Of a stretch of DNA of 64,000 nt, positions 36,195 through 45,530 are shown piece by piece (the first letter of the stretch is position 1; each line of letters starts with the position of its first letter). Made by a program: the position numbers and the translations under genes. This DNA is from Bacillus sp. FJAT-27264 (lineage in GTDB: Bacteria; Bacillota; Bacilli; Paenibacillales; Paenibacillaceae), in assembly GCF_001682855.1 (NCBI RefSeq), contig NZ_MAQW01000031.1, forward strand, positions 124,487 to 188,486. The letters are read 5' to 3'. The notes beneath the pieces were generated by a model. The model had not been told where the DNA came from. It searched no databases and worked only from the letters and a program-made list of their open reading frames with translations.

Positions 36195-36509
36195 TTACTC
36201 TGTTTGTTCGCTAGCGCCGCCGAAGCCTGTTTTCGGTAATTTAGTGGCTTTGGCGCTAATGCCTTTTGTTTTGATGCTCTTGGCTTTCAGGCTCTTGGCC
36301 TTTAAAGTTTTGTGTCCCAAGCTTTTGGCTTTTAGGCTCTTCGCATGTGTTCCTTTTGCATGAGTTTTATGGTGTGCCTTAGCTTTGTGTTTGGTTTGAG
36401 TATGTGCTTTCTTCTCATGTTTCGTCGGCGCTACCGGAGCTGCACTGGCAGCTGACACAGCGGACATCAATAAGCAGGCAGTAATGGCGGCAACAGCTAA
36501 TTTCTTCAT
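36195..36509 (-). CDS. Small basic repeat protein with C-terminal LPKTG motif
   Basis: A 104-residue exported protein. The signal peptide ends around ASAA (about 23). Residues 30-90 are a very Lys/His/Ala-rich region with repeats of the type LKAKSLKAKS and THAK. LPKTG sits at 91-95 but is followed only by FGGASEQTE, with no hydrophobic helix or basic tail as in standard sortase substrates. As the first gene before a sortase it is the likely substrate, anchoring a strongly cationic peptide to the wall. The missing anchor helix is unusual. Confidence 0.75.
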   Translation of the reverse strand: MKKLAVAAITACLLMSAVSAASAAPVAPTKHEKKAHTQTKHKAKAHHKTHAKGTHAKSLKAKSLGHKTLKAKSLKAKSIKTKGISAKATKLPKTGFGGASEQTE

Positions 36510-36721
36510 AAATGTATTTCCTCCTCAAAATGTGTTTTTCCCCTGCACAGTAATATCTCCAGCTCGCTTAGTTATTAGATTATTAAATTGTTTCCAGTTG
36601 TTAATTCCTAACCTTCTCGCTTCTTGTTACTTTCTTATCTTTGGCTTATATAGGTGAAAGTTCGGGGTAATATGTTCTATAATAAATTACTAAATAAAGA
36701 TTACAGGATAGGGTGGGGAAC

Positions 36722-38131
36722 ATGACACTGATTGACAAAAGAGAACACCGGCAGTATCCGGAGATTACACGTCTGGAGACGTCGCGTGCTGCTTATGAGC
36801 GAGATTATTCCCGCCTGATTCATTCGCCGACGTTTCGAAGGCTCCAGGGCAAATCCCAGGTCTTCGGCGCAGGTACTGGTGATTATTACCGTACACGCTT
36901 GACCCATTCGCTGGAAGTCGCCCAGATTGCTCGCGAGGCCGCTAAAAGCCTGCTGCGATCCTATCCGGAAGTGGAGACCGGACAGGCTGACAATCCTGGT
37001 CTGGTGATTGATCCAGAGGTGGTAGAGTGCGCGGCGATTGCTCATGATTTTGGCCATCCGCCTTTTGGACATAAAGGAGAAGAGGTACTGGACAGCATTC
37101 TGCAGCAGTTGATTGAGAATAAAACGAATGAAGCAGCTCGTCTGGCAGGCGCTGATCCTGCGAAGAAGCTGTTTATTCTGGATGAGATGAAACAGCGCTA
37201 CGAGCACTTTGAAGGGAATGCTCATAATTTCCGCCTGATTATGTTCCTGGAGAAGCGGGAGAACATCGATGGTTTAAACCTGTCCGATGCCGTACTGCTG
37301 GGCATTAATAAATATCCTTTTCCCGGTACAGTATTGAAGAAAGGCTTGTATTTGCATGAATGGGAATACATCTCTGAGATCCGCAGCGATTGGGGAATTC
37401 CTGCTGGCAAGAAAACGCTGGAGGCTCAGCTCATGGATCTCTGTGACGATATAGCCTACTCTGCACATGATCTGGAGGATGGCATCAAGGCTGGTAAGAT
37501 CGAAGTGCATGAGCACTTCATGCATGATGACTATATCCAGCGGCTGATTGTCGAGAAGATCACTACGCTGGAGGATTTCTTCTGGCAGGGCTGGAAGACC
37601 GAGAGCATTCGGGCTAAGGTGGAGGAGGTCCTCAGTGCATTCCTCCGTGTCTGGAAGGAGAAGCTGCCTACCTGTGAGAATGATTATTCCAGAACCCGCC
37701 GGGAAGTGAAGGCCTACTGGGTCAGCACCTTTGTGGCCAGTCTTGGTGTGATCAACGATGGGGACTGGAAGAAGGTTACCTTCATCAAAGAGGGGCAGGA
37801 GGATACGGATATGCTGCGTACGGTCAGTGTCCTAAAAAGCTTCGCATGGGTCACTATGATTCGCGATTTGCGGGTACAGCGGCTTCAGAAAAGAAGTGAA
37901 TGGATTCTTCGCCGGCTGTGGGGAGCCTTCCTGGACCCGGATACCTCCAAAGCCATTATTCCGTCCGACTGGCTACAACGCTTTGAGAAGGACCAGCGGC
38001 AGGCAAAGCCGATCTGGACCTGGGAGCATATGGTTATTGATTATATCGCCGGCATGACAGATGCCTTTGCTGAGAAAATATACAATGAATTGTACGGTCT
38101 TAAGGTTGGTTCAATTTACGATCTCGATTAG
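36722..38131 (+). CDS. dgt: dGTP triphosphohydrolase (HD-domain)
   Basis: A 469-residue cytoplasmic enzyme that cleaves dGTP to deoxyguanosine and tripolyphosphate. The HD-domain metal ligands are seen in RLTHSLEVAQ (about 62), AIAHDFGHPPFGHKGE (about 112) and DLCDDIAYSAHDLEDG (about 240). The length and final antiviral-type HD_assoc region (about 370-460) fit the family. The ATG at 36722 follows GGGTGGGG; a GTG at 36713 is possible. It is probably followed in one transcript by the LLM oxidoreductase. Confidence 0.9.
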   Translation: MTLIDKREHRQYPEITRLETSRAAYERDYSRLIHSPTFRRLQGKSQVFGAGTGDYYRTRLTHSLEVAQIAREAAKSLLRSYPEVETGQADNPGLVIDPEVVECAAIAHDFGHPPFGHKGEEVLDSILQQLIENKTNEAARLAGADPAKKLFILDEMKQRYEHFEGNAHNFRLIMFLEKRENIDGLNLSDAVLLGINKYPFPGTVLKKGLYLHEWEYISEIRSDWGIPAGKKTLEAQLMDLCDDIAYSAHDLEDGIKAGKIEVHEHFMHDDYIQRLIVEKITTLEDFFWQGWKTESIRAKVEEVLSAFLRVWKEKLPTCENDYSRTRREVKAYWVSTFVASLGVINDGDWKKVTFIKEGQEDTDMLRTVSVLKSFAWVTMIRDLRVQRLQKRSEWILRRLWGAFLDPDTSKAIIPSDWLQRFEKDQRQAKPIWTWEHMVIDYIAGMTDAFAEKIYNELYGLKVGSIYDLD

Positions 38132-38167
38132 GGTGACGGTACCGCACATTTGAAAGGAGAGGCAGTT

Positions 38168-39118
38168 ATGGAACCACTGCGGCTGGGCGTGCTGGATTTG
38201 GCGCCGCGCTTGTCAGGAATCAGCGCGGAAACAGCGCTGCAAGAGGCTCTTCTGCTGGCTCGGTCAGCAGAAGACTGGGGTTATCATCGCTACTGGGTAG
38301 CGGAGCATCATGATATTCAGGGATTGGCTTGTCCATCGCCTGAGGTGCTGCTGGGGTATGTTGGCGCGTTGACCTCCCGGATTCAGCTTGGTTCCGGCGC
38401 TCTGCTCCTGCCCCATTACAGCCCACTGAAGGTGGTGGAATCGTTTCATCTGCTATCCGCGCTGTGCCCGGGCAGAATTGAGCTTGGTCTCGGTCGGGCA
38501 CCGGGAGGGCCGCCGCATGCATCGATGGCGCTGAGCGGCAATTTCCTGAAAGCAGTGTCTGAGCTGCCCGAGACGATCAGGGCGGTCATGGAGTTGCTTC
38601 AGGACGGCTACGCTTATGAGGGACAGCCCGTTACCGCCCGGCCGCTGCCAGCCGTGTCACCTTTGCCATGGCTGCTTGGCACAGGTGTGCGCAGCGCGGA
38701 ATATGCTGCGCGGTTTGGGACGGGCTATGTTTTTGGCAGCTATATGAGTGACAAGGAAGCCGAGCCGGTTCTGGAACAATACCGGCGAAATTTTGAGCCT
38801 TCGCTACTCGTGCCAGAGCCGTGTACTATGGTTGCGGTGGCGGTGATCTGTGCCAGCAGTGCGGAGGAAGCTGCTCTGCTGGCCGAGGAGAGCCGAACGG
38901 AACAGGGAGACAGAGGGGCTGGCTCCGGTGAAGACAAATCAAGGCCGCCATTGCTATGCGGTACACCGCAGCAGCTAAGAGAGGAACTGCAGCAGATGGC
39001 CCATCGGTGTAAGACGGAAGACCTACTGATTTTCACACCATTGAAGGATTATGAGAAGCGGCGAGCTTCTTATCGCTTGCTTGCAGAAAGTGTACTATCC
39101 CCGGGTAAAACCATATAA
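38168..39118 (+). CDS. LLM class flavin-dependent oxidoreductase
   Basis: A 316-residue luciferase-like monooxygenase-fold protein: RLGVLDLAP, WVAEHHDIQGLACPSPEVL and GRIELGLGRAPGG are the typical blocks. It would use a reduced flavin to oxidise a small organic molecule; the substrate is unknown. The ATG at 38168 lies after AAAGGAGAGG and 36 bases from the dgt stop. A terminator follows. The short Gly/Ser-rich stretch near residues 255-265 is a likely loop. Confidence 0.87.
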   Translation: MEPLRLGVLDLAPRLSGISAETALQEALLLARSAEDWGYHRYWVAEHHDIQGLACPSPEVLLGYVGALTSRIQLGSGALLLPHYSPLKVVESFHLLSALCPGRIELGLGRAPGGPPHASMALSGNFLKAVSELPETIRAVMELLQDGYAYEGQPVTARPLPAVSPLPWLLGTGVRSAEYAARFGTGYVFGSYMSDKEAEPVLEQYRRNFEPSLLVPEPCTMVAVAVICASSAEEAALLAEESRTEQGDRGAGSGEDKSRPPLLCGTPQQLREELQQMAHRCKTEDLLIFTPLKDYEKRRASYRLLAESVLSPGKTI

Positions 39119-39143
39119 ATTAATGCACGCCACCTGCCGAAAA
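39116..39143 (+). promoter_or_regulatory. Possible SigD-like promoter for the chemoreceptor gene
   Basis: TAAA at 39116-39119, a 16-bp spacer and GCCGAAAA at 39136-39143 resemble the SigD consensus TAAA-N15-GCCGATAT with two changes in the -10 element and one extra spacer base. It overlaps the terminator hairpin of the upstream gene and lies about 100 bases before the MCP start. Confidence 0.35.
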
Positions 39144-39165
39144 TATAGGGAGGGGCGTTTTTTTT
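39127..39165 (+). terminator. Terminator after the LLM oxidoreductase
   Basis: ACGCCACCT pairs imperfectly with AGGGGCGT and is followed by eight T residues. Confidence 0.7.
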
Positions 39166-39241
39166 CGTCATTTTTGAAATGAAAAGAAAGTATTGTAAAC
39201 GGAATGTAAAATGTTGAAAAAAGATGAGGGGGCTCAAGGGT

Positions 39242-41029
39242 ATGGACAAAGCTTCAGGATTCAAGGATACAAATAAAAACTCAGCTTCCCGCTTGCCGGC
39301 AGGCAGACTCAAGAAAGTCATATCCAACGGCAAACGAAGCATCAGCTTTAAATTCACCTCGGCTTATGTGGCTCTGGCACTACTGGTGGTGATCAGCGGG
39401 GTGCTCTCTCTCTTTCAGATGAACCGGATGCAGACAAACAGCAGTGAAGTTATTAGAGGGCTGATCCCGGAATTAAACGAGATTCACAACATTAATTATT
39501 ATACAGAGCATATTATGTCGCTTACCTTGCAACATATCCAGAACTCTGACACGACAGAAATGAGCAAGCTGGAGGAGGAACGCGACGCTTATATCCGTAA
39601 AGTAGCTGCTGCCATGAAGAGCTATCAGAGCAAGCTTCAAGATGAGGAGCAGATGAAACGCTTCGAGTCCCTGAGCAACAAATGGGCGGAATACATGATG
39701 ATGAATGACCAGGTACTGAAACTAAGTCAGGGGAATGATGACCAGTTAGCGCTGGAAGTCTCACGGAAGGGTATTTCTGCTTTTAATAACATGCAGGAGG
39801 ACATGGAAGCCCTTGTGAATCACAGCGTGGAAGAAGGGAACACCAAGGATAAGATTTCGGCAAACATCTTCCAGGGCTCCGTTATCGTGACGTTTATAAC
39901 CATGCTGCTTGTGCTTGTAGTGATCGGGATCATTAATCTGGTCATCAACCGGGCGATGATTGTACCTCTGAAGAAAGTAACGGTGCATTTGAAACGGATT
40001 GCTACTGGAGATTTGCAGGCCGAGGACACTCTGATTGGCAACGAGGACGAAATCGGCGTACTGGCGAATACTGTGAATGAAATGAATCATGCGTTGTTTG
40101 ATATTGTTAAAAGAATCCGTAGTGTATCCCAGATCATTGGTGATCAGAGTGAAACGCTGGTTCGCTCCATCACCGAGACTAAAGAGGGCGGCATGCAGAT
40201 TGCCGTTACGATGGAGGAACTTGCAACAGCTTCCGGTAGTCAGGCTGAGGCCGCAGTGGATGCTTCCAAAGCGATTGAGAACCTGAACAAGCTAATTGAA
40301 GATTTTACTGGGAAAAGTCATGAACTGGGGCTATATTCACAGGAAGTACTACATAAAGGCGAACGTGGCAAAGTTCTGATGGAAAGCTCTGTTACATATA
40401 TGAAGCAGATCACAGAAGCAGTATTGCAGTCTATGGCCACCCTGGAAGAACTCAATAAGAAAAATGAAGGGATTTTTCGGCTCGTAGGTTCGATCCGCGG
40501 TATCGCCGAGCAGACCCATCTGCTGGCTATTAATGCAGCCATTGAAGCGGCAAGAGCTGGTGAGAGCGGACGCGGCTTTGCGGTGGTCGCGACAGAGGTG
40601 CGTAAGCTGTCTGAGGATGTGCAGCGGACGGTAACGGAGATTACCGGCATTACGAAGGGAATACAGCATGACTCCAAAGAAGTAGTGAGATATTTGCAGG
40701 ACGGTGTTGTAAAGACCGAGGAGGGCAACGTGCAGATTGTGGAGACCGGAGCTGCGTTGTCAGACATTAATCATTCGGTTCAAGTGATGGCTGAGACGAT
40801 GGAAGAAATCGGTAATGATTTGAAACGGATGGAGCAGTCCAGCGAAACGATGCATGAATTTAGCCAGCATATTTCAGCACTGTCACAGGAATCGGCCGCT
40901 TCGGTGGAGGAGACTTCGGCTTCTGCCCAGCAACAGGTAAGTGCCACTAGTGAGGTCGCAGCCGGTGTTGAATATCTCAAATCCTTGTCTAGTGAATTGA
41001 AGGAGTCTGTCTCCAGATTTCAAGTGTGA
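39242..41029 (+). CDS. Membrane-bound methyl-accepting chemotaxis protein
   Basis: A 595-residue transmembrane chemoreceptor. Helix 1 is at about 38-60 and helix 2 at about 212-235, enclosing a 4-helix-bundle type extracellular sensor. HAMP (about 236-290) and the signalling domain with hairpin tip [28 protein letters not shown] (quoted in two halves: [25 protein letters not shown]) follow. It controls CheA and flagellar bias. The ATG at 39242 is preferred since GAGGGGG lies 9 bases upstream; an earlier ATG at 39224 is possible. A possible SigD promoter lies upstream and a strong terminator follows. Confidence 0.9.
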   Translation: MDKASGFKDTNKNSASRLPAGRLKKVISNGKRSISFKFTSAYVALALLVVISGVLSLFQMNRMQTNSSEVIRGLIPELNEIHNINYYTEHIMSLTLQHIQNSDTTEMSKLEEERDAYIRKVAAAMKSYQSKLQDEEQMKRFESLSNKWAEYMMMNDQVLKLSQGNDDQLALEVSRKGISAFNNMQEDMEALVNHSVEEGNTKDKISANIFQGSVIVTFITMLLVLVVIGIINLVINRAMIVPLKKVTVHLKRIATGDLQAEDTLIGNEDEIGVLANTVNEMNHALFDIVKRIRSVSQIIGDQSETLVRSITETKEGGMQIAVTMEELATASGSQAEAAVDASKAIENLNKLIEDFTGKSHELGLYSQEVLHKGERGKVLMESSVTYMKQITEAVLQSMATLEELNKKNEGIFRLVGSIRGIAEQTHLLAINAAIEAARAGESGRGFAVVATEVRKLSEDVQRTVTEITGITKGIQHDSKEVVRYLQDGVVKTEEGNVQIVETGAALSDINHSVQVMAETMEEIGNDLKRMEQSSETMHEFSQHISALSQESAASVEETSASAQQQVSATSEVAAGVEYLKSLSSELKESVSRFQV

Positions 41030-41042
41030 TTAGTATTAAAAA

Positions 41043-41090
41043 AAGCCTCCGCACCCTTTACGAAATTTGTAAAGAGTAGTGCGGAGGCTT
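41043..41090. terminator. Bidirectional terminator between convergent genes
   Basis: AAGCCTCCGCAC pairs perfectly with GTGCGGAGGCTT, with an inner CTTTAC/GTAAAG pairing and A/T tracts at the ends. It separates the chemoreceptor gene from the convergent dehydrogenase gene. Confidence 0.88.
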
Positions 41091-41104
41091 ATTGAGCATG
41101 CAGA

Positions 41105-42061
41105 CTAGTATTGTTGATTATAGTCAACTTTATTGAGAGACGGAGAACCTGTAGCGATATAGGATTTCAGATTCTCGGTAATAATATCGACGATTCGGTC
41201 GGCATAGCGATCCGTATTGCCGGCAGAATGAGGTGTGATGATCACCTGCTCCATTCCCCATAGCGGATGATCCTGCGGCAACGGTTCGGTCTCGAAAACA
41301 TCCAGGCCGGCACCGCGGATATGCCCTGACTGCAGGGCTTCGATCAGATCTCCGGTATGTGTGGTGCCTCCGCGGCCGATATTGATATAATAGGACCCTT
41401 CCTTGAACGCCGAGAAGACGGCAGCGTTGAACAAATGATGTGTATCGTCTGTAAGCGGCAATGTGTTGATTACAAAATCACCTTGGCTAGCCGCATCCTG
41501 CCATTGGCTGATCTGGAAGACCTCATCAAACTCCGTAGCCGGCTTGCCTGTACGGCTGACACCGATGGTCTTCATACGAAAGGCTTTGGCGATTCGCGCC
41601 GTTTCGCTCCCGATCGCTCCGGTGCCGAAGATAACAGCCGTTCTGCCGGATAGTTCGGTCTCATTTCCATAGGAATGCCACTCACGCTTGCTCTGGTTAA
41701 GCACAGCTTTGTGCAAATTTCGGGTGAAGCTCAATATGAAGCCGAAGATCACGGCTGCGATAGGTTCGGCATGTACACCACTAGCAGTGGTTAGAAGGAT
41801 ACCACGCTCCTGCAGGCGTTGTAGCGGCATTTTATCGATGCCGGCAGACCAGCTCTGTACCCAGCGCAGCTGCGATTCTCCGTCCAGTAGAGGCTCTCCG
41901 ATGCCCTTGGCCCAGCCAATAACGATCTCCGCGCTCGCGAGCTGCTGAAGATCCGGTTCCTTGGCACTTCCCAATTCAAGTGTATAACCCGGGGCGGCTG
42001 CTCTAATCTTTGCTTGCTGGCTCGGTGTAAGGGGCTGAAGACATACAATGGATTTAGTCAT
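41105..42061 (-). CDS. D-2-hydroxyacid dehydrogenase family protein
   Basis: A 318-residue NAD-dependent oxidoreductase of the phosphoglycerate dehydrogenase-like type. The nucleotide-binding motif GTGAIGSETARIAKAF is at about 145, the catalytic Arg in INIGRGGTTH near 228, Glu in FETEPLP near 258 and His in ITPHSAGN near 277. It reduces a 2-keto acid to a D-hydroxyacid or the reverse; the substrate is not evident. It is a single gene, convergent to the MCP and divergent from the RNA phosphodiesterase gene. Confidence 0.88.
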   Translation of the reverse strand: MTKSIVCLQPLTPSQQAKIRAAAPGYTLELGSAKEPDLQQLASAEIVIGWAKGIGEPLLDGESQLRWVQSWSAGIDKMPLQRLQERGILLTTASGVHAEPIAAVIFGFILSFTRNLHKAVLNQSKREWHSYGNETELSGRTAVIFGTGAIGSETARIAKAFRMKTIGVSRTGKPATEFDEVFQISQWQDAASQGDFVINTLPLTDDTHHLFNAAVFSAFKEGSYYINIGRGGTTHTGDLIEALQSGHIRGAGLDVFETEPLPQDHPLWGMEQVIITPHSAGNTDRYADRIVDIITENLKSYIATGSPSLNKVDYNQQY

Positions 42062-42137
42062 GTTGATTCCCTCCCGTTATGCTATGGTTGTACGAATAGA
42101 TATGTTTAAGGATAACAAATCTGCTGCGAAAGGTGAA

Positions 42138-42749
42138 ATGACCATGATGAATGAAAAGGGAAATCACGATAAAGAGCGTCTGTTCGTTGCAGTTCCTTTG
42201 CCCCCAGCGATTGGCGAACCTCTCGGGAGTCTGTGCCGGTCGCTTGCTACGGAAGTATCATTTGCCAAATGGACTCACCCGAAAGATTATCATATTACGT
42301 TGCAGTTTCTGGGGGATACAGCCAAGCAGGACATCCCGGCCCTGATCGCAGCTCTTAAAAAAGTTGCCGCCGTAGGGGAGCCCTTTGAACTTTCTCTGGA
42401 GGGCTTTAATACTTTTGGCCTCCCGGCTTCACCTCGTGTATTATGGGCCGGCCTGGGCGGTGAACTGGAGAAGCTGCATGCCCTGCAGAGCGCGGTAACT
42501 AGTGCTACACTGCCTTTAGGCTTTGTGGCAGAGGATAGGCCTTATACGCCACATTTGACGCTAGCCCGGAAATATCGCGGTGACATCCCTTGTAAGGCCG
42601 AATTTGTCGAATTTTCGGAGGTTTTACGCCAAAAAAGAGAACATTTGTCCTCTATTCGACACTGGACGGTAGATGGTCTTGTGTTGTATGCTACCAGAAT
42701 GTGCGCCATTCCTATGTATGAAAATGTTGAAAACATGACATTTATCTAA
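42138..42749 (+). CDS. thpR: RNA 2',3'-cyclic phosphodiesterase (ThpR/LigT-like)
   Basis: A 203-residue protein of the 2H phosphoesterase family. The two HxTx motifs are HITLQFLG (about 52) and HLTLAR (about 139), at the spacing of this family. It opens 2',3'-cyclic phosphate ends of RNA, and related enzymes ligate tRNA halves. The ATG at 42138 follows AAAGGTGA; another ATG is at 42144. The C-terminal region after the second motif is slightly long. Confidence 0.88.
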   Translation: MTMMNEKGNHDKERLFVAVPLPPAIGEPLGSLCRSLATEVSFAKWTHPKDYHITLQFLGDTAKQDIPALIAALKKVAAVGEPFELSLEGFNTFGLPASPRVLWAGLGGELEKLHALQSAVTSATLPLGFVAEDRPYTPHLTLARKYRGDIPCKAEFVEFSEVLRQKREHLSSIRHWTVDGLVLYATRMCAIPMYENVENMTFI

Positions 42750-42753
42750 AAAA

Positions 42754-42762
42754 TTCGACAAA
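42754..42762 (+). promoter_or_regulatory. Spo0A box upstream of the SleB-like gene
   Basis: TTCGACAAA is the exact reverse complement of TTTGTCGAA, the Bacillus 0A box. It lies about 70 bases before the SleB-like hydrolase gene, fitting sporulation-phase control. The same nonamer occurs at 58194 in the prophage. Confidence 0.5.
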
Positions 42763-42831
42763 GGACAGTTTTCAAATCTTCCATTTTCGGTTACATAGAA
42801 TAGGAATGTGCCGTGATATAGGAGGAGAATT

Positions 42832-43749
42832 ATGGTTATTTTTAAACAAAACCGCTATATTGCGCTGCTTGTTGGCGTGATACTGGTGAGTTTCTCAGCG
42901 ATAAACCTGCTGCATCCCGAACCAACGACAGAGGGGAAGTTAACCAAAGTCCAGGGCAAACTGAGTGCCCCCCCAGTGACCTCGGCGCTGGAGCCGGCAC
43001 CAAAGGCAACGGCTTCTAATCATACGAGGATACAGATACAAAGCACGATACATCCGGTGATCAACAGTGCTGTGATTCAACCCAAGCCAGACTGGAGTCT
43101 TCAACAGAAGGCTGAGTGGTTGAACCGACAAACCATTGCCGCCGCAGACACGGCTAAAACTGCTGTGGTTAAGGTAGCCGCCGTCAAAACAAAGGCTGCA
43201 GCTATACCCGTCACACCAGTGGTACAACAGACGCTGCAAAAAACGGCAACGGTATCAAAGGGGAGTCAGACCGAAGCGAAGAAGGTCGCGGCAACTCAGC
43301 AACATCCCCCCATCATATTGTACTTCTCTCGGACGGAGCTAATAAGCCAGGAACAAAAAGACAAAGCAACCTGGCGCTACACAGTTTCCAGAGAAGACCT
43401 GCTTCTGCTGCAAAAAATCGTCATGGCAGAGGCGGAAGGCGAACCGTACAAGGGCAAAGTGGCAGTTGCCAACGTTGTTCTGAACCGGCTGCGGTCAGCC
43501 AATTTCCCCGACACGATGCATAATGTAATCTATCAGAAGAGACAGTTCAGTCCAGTGGCGAACGGTCGTCTTAATCGCGTGAAGCCTAATGAAGATTGTA
43601 TCAAGGCTGTTAACGCCGCACTATCGGGAATCAAGGAGGTTACAGACGACACTTATTTCTTTTTGTCGCTAAAACTTGCGCAGGATTTGACGGTACATCA
43701 TACGCAGAAGTATGCCAAAACGATCGGCAATCATACTTTTTATAAATAA
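42832..43749 (+). CDS. SleB/CwlJ-type cell-wall hydrolase
   Basis: A 305-residue exported protein. An N-terminal membrane/signal segment (about 8-25) is followed by a long low-complexity Ala/Lys/Thr/Val spacer (about 30-160). The C-terminal Hydrolase_2 domain (about 190-305) has LLLQKIVMAEAEGEPYKG, with the catalytic Glu near 201, and VVLNRLRSANFPDTMHNV. Such enzymes are lytic transglycosylase-like and often degrade spore cortex. No LysM is present. Start: strong GGAGGAGA. Spo0A box upstream. It is the last host gene before the prophage. Confidence 0.87.
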   Translation: MVIFKQNRYIALLVGVILVSFSAINLLHPEPTTEGKLTKVQGKLSAPPVTSALEPAPKATASNHTRIQIQSTIHPVINSAVIQPKPDWSLQQKAEWLNRQTIAAADTAKTAVVKVAAVKTKAAAIPVTPVVQQTLQKTATVSKGSQTEAKKVAATQQHPPIILYFSRTELISQEQKDKATWRYTVSREDLLLLQKIVMAEAEGEPYKGKVAVANVVLNRLRSANFPDTMHNVIYQKRQFSPVANGRLNRVKPNEDCIKAVNAALSGIKEVTDDTYFFLSLKLAQDLTVHHTQKYAKTIGNHTFYK

Positions 43750-43824
43750 GGGATTTAGTGAGAGGCCTTACGGAGCAAAGGGCGATGGCGATTTTGAGGA
43801 GTTGCGTTACCCGCAAATTACCCG

Positions 43825-45024
43825 CTATTGATTGATCGCCCATTCAAAATCATCAGCGATCTCCATCTGACGTTGCTTTGTAACGTGGAGGTATATCAGT
43901 TCCGTAATCTCGGAGTTAGCTTTATGGCCGATCCGGGCCTGAATCTCAGGCAGCCCAACTCTAGGGTTGGAAGCAAGCAACGATACGTGAGTATGTCGTA
44001 AGCTGTGAGGAGTCAGGCTGTCTGACAATTGGGTTTTCCTCAATACTCGTTTCATGATTTCGCCAATACCAGTCAGTACAACAGGATATCCGGGGTTCTC
44101 GACCCCCCAGAATACGAAGTTATGCTGAGGGTTGTCGTGACCATGTTCGAGCTGCCAGGCCTTCACAGTGCTTAACACTTTAGCCAGCCCCTCGCCGTAA
44201 CTCACCGTTCTGTAACTTTGATCATTCTTAGGCGGAATGAAATAATATTCCTTGATGCGTTTTGCACGTAATTGCTTGTTAACATCTACTGTGCGGCGTC
44301 GGGTGTCAATGTCCGACCACAGGAGCCCCGCAGCCTCTGCTGGCCGCAGGCCTGTGTAGGCCAGCAGCATAAAATACCCCCACAGACACACTGGGAGCAT
44401 AAAGCGTGCCGTCTCAAGAAACAACTTAAGTTCATCTTTCTCCAAAAACTTAGGCATCTCTTTGCGCCGGACTCCGAGAGCCGGCTTTTTGTCTGCCGGT
44501 ATTTTCGCCAAGGCTGTCGGGTCTTCCTTTAGTATCTGCTGCCTCACAGCGTATCTAAACATCATCTTCGCCACTGAATGACAGCCGGTAATCGTACTTT
44601 TTGAATAGCCGGCCCGCTTTAGACTGTTAAGAAAATGCTGGTATTGTGCCGCAGTCACGTCACGGAGCGCAAATGCTCCAAACACCTCATATATCTTCTT
44701 GAGTGATATTTTACGCAGTACTAATGTACGCTCAGAAGGCTCAGACTCTACTTCATACTCTGTGATCCAGTAGTCCCCCCACGTTCGGACGATTATATTA
44801 TCCTCGTAACGAAGCTTCTTTTGGATTTTCCGGGCTTGAATAAGTATGCCGAAATCTACAGCTTCGTCGACCGTCGAAAAGCGTGGAGATTCCATTTCCT
44901 TAAGGCTACGCTTCTCCGTGCCGTTTTCAACAACTGTCGTAGGAGCGTAGTAGCGATAAGTGTATTTCCCGTCACGTTCTCGAACGTTTTTAGGCAGTTC
45001 CTTAGTTTCTTTTTTCTTCCGCAT
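43825..45024 (-). CDS. int: Phage tyrosine integrase
   Basis: A 399-residue site-specific recombinase. An Arm-binding N-terminal region (about 10-55, YTYRYYAP) is followed by a SAM-like core-binding domain (about 75-160). The catalytic domain (about 185-385) carries Arg in TGLRPAEAAGLLW, the HSLRHTH box, the GHKANSEITELIYLHV block and a catalytic Tyr. The ATG at 45024 is chosen because AAAGGAGA lies upstream; a more distal frame start at 45051 has no ribosome site. It integrates and, with an excisionase, excises the phage. Confidence 0.94.
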   Translation of the reverse strand: MRKKKETKELPKNVRERDGKYTYRYYAPTTVVENGTEKRSLKEMESPRFSTVDEAVDFGILIQARKIQKKLRYEDNIIVRTWGDYWITEYEVESEPSERTLVLRKISLKKIYEVFGAFALRDVTAAQYQHFLNSLKRAGYSKSTITGCHSVAKMMFRYAVRQQILKEDPTALAKIPADKKPALGVRRKEMPKFLEKDELKLFLETARFMLPVCLWGYFMLLAYTGLRPAEAAGLLWSDIDTRRRTVDVNKQLRAKRIKEYYFIPPKNDQSYRTVSYGEGLAKVLSTVKAWQLEHGHDNPQHNFVFWGVENPGYPVVLTGIGEIMKRVLRKTQLSDSLTPHSLRHTHVSLLASNPRVGLPEIQARIGHKANSEITELIYLHVTKQRQMEIADDFEWAINQ

Positions 45025-45102
45025 CCTTATTTCTCCTTTCTGAGAACACATGTTCTGTTTTTGGGTATATGTAAACAGCCTTTCAGCTGAGAAGCATGAA
45101 GG

Positions 45103-45513
45103 TTAGTAAAAAATATGAAACTGCTCTGGGATTCCGCAACGCATCAAAAAATGATATTTTGTCTCGTTGTGTTCGGGGGACAAATCCCCAACTAATAGAT
45201 GCAAAGCAAAATGATTGGCTTCCCGCTCTACCTTATCCACTGAAAATAGAGTATTGCCTCTTAAAAATGGCGTATTTACTCCAGGATGAAGAAAATGATG
45301 CCCTAATTCATGCGCCATTGCGAATGGTTGGGCGAACCCTTGAAGATGTGAATTAACATGTATTACAGGTATTCTACGAATACACGTGTAATATCCCCAT
45401 GTGTTTTTTCCAAGATCTTCATACAGAACTGTGATGCTTCTCTCAGATGCAATTCTTGCTGGGTTATTGGTTCCATGGGTTTGAATGAGTTCTCTAATTA
45501 AGTGTTTTCCCAT
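45103..45513 (-). CDS. ImmA/IrrE family metallopeptidase
   Basis: A 136-residue soluble protein with the zinc motif AHELGHHFLH near residue 69 and the third-ligand region EREANHFALHLL. In ICEBs1 and many phages the ImmA protease cleaves the repressor after DNA damage to induce excision. It lies 17 bases downstream of the repressor gene and upstream of integrase on the same strand, the usual arrangement. Confidence 0.9.
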   Translation of the reverse strand: MGKHLIRELIQTHGTNNPARIASERSITVLYEDLGKNTWGYYTCIRRIPVIHVNSHLQGFAQPFAMAHELGHHFLHPGVNTPFLRGNTLFSVDKVEREANHFALHLLVGDLSPEHNETKYHFLMRCGIPEQFHIFY

Positions 45514-45530
45514 GAGTTGTCTCCCGGAAT

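Noticed and set aside
43750-43824. tRNA or attL core at the prophage left edge
   Set aside because: No tRNA gene or recognisable core is present, and without the right junction a core cannot be defined.
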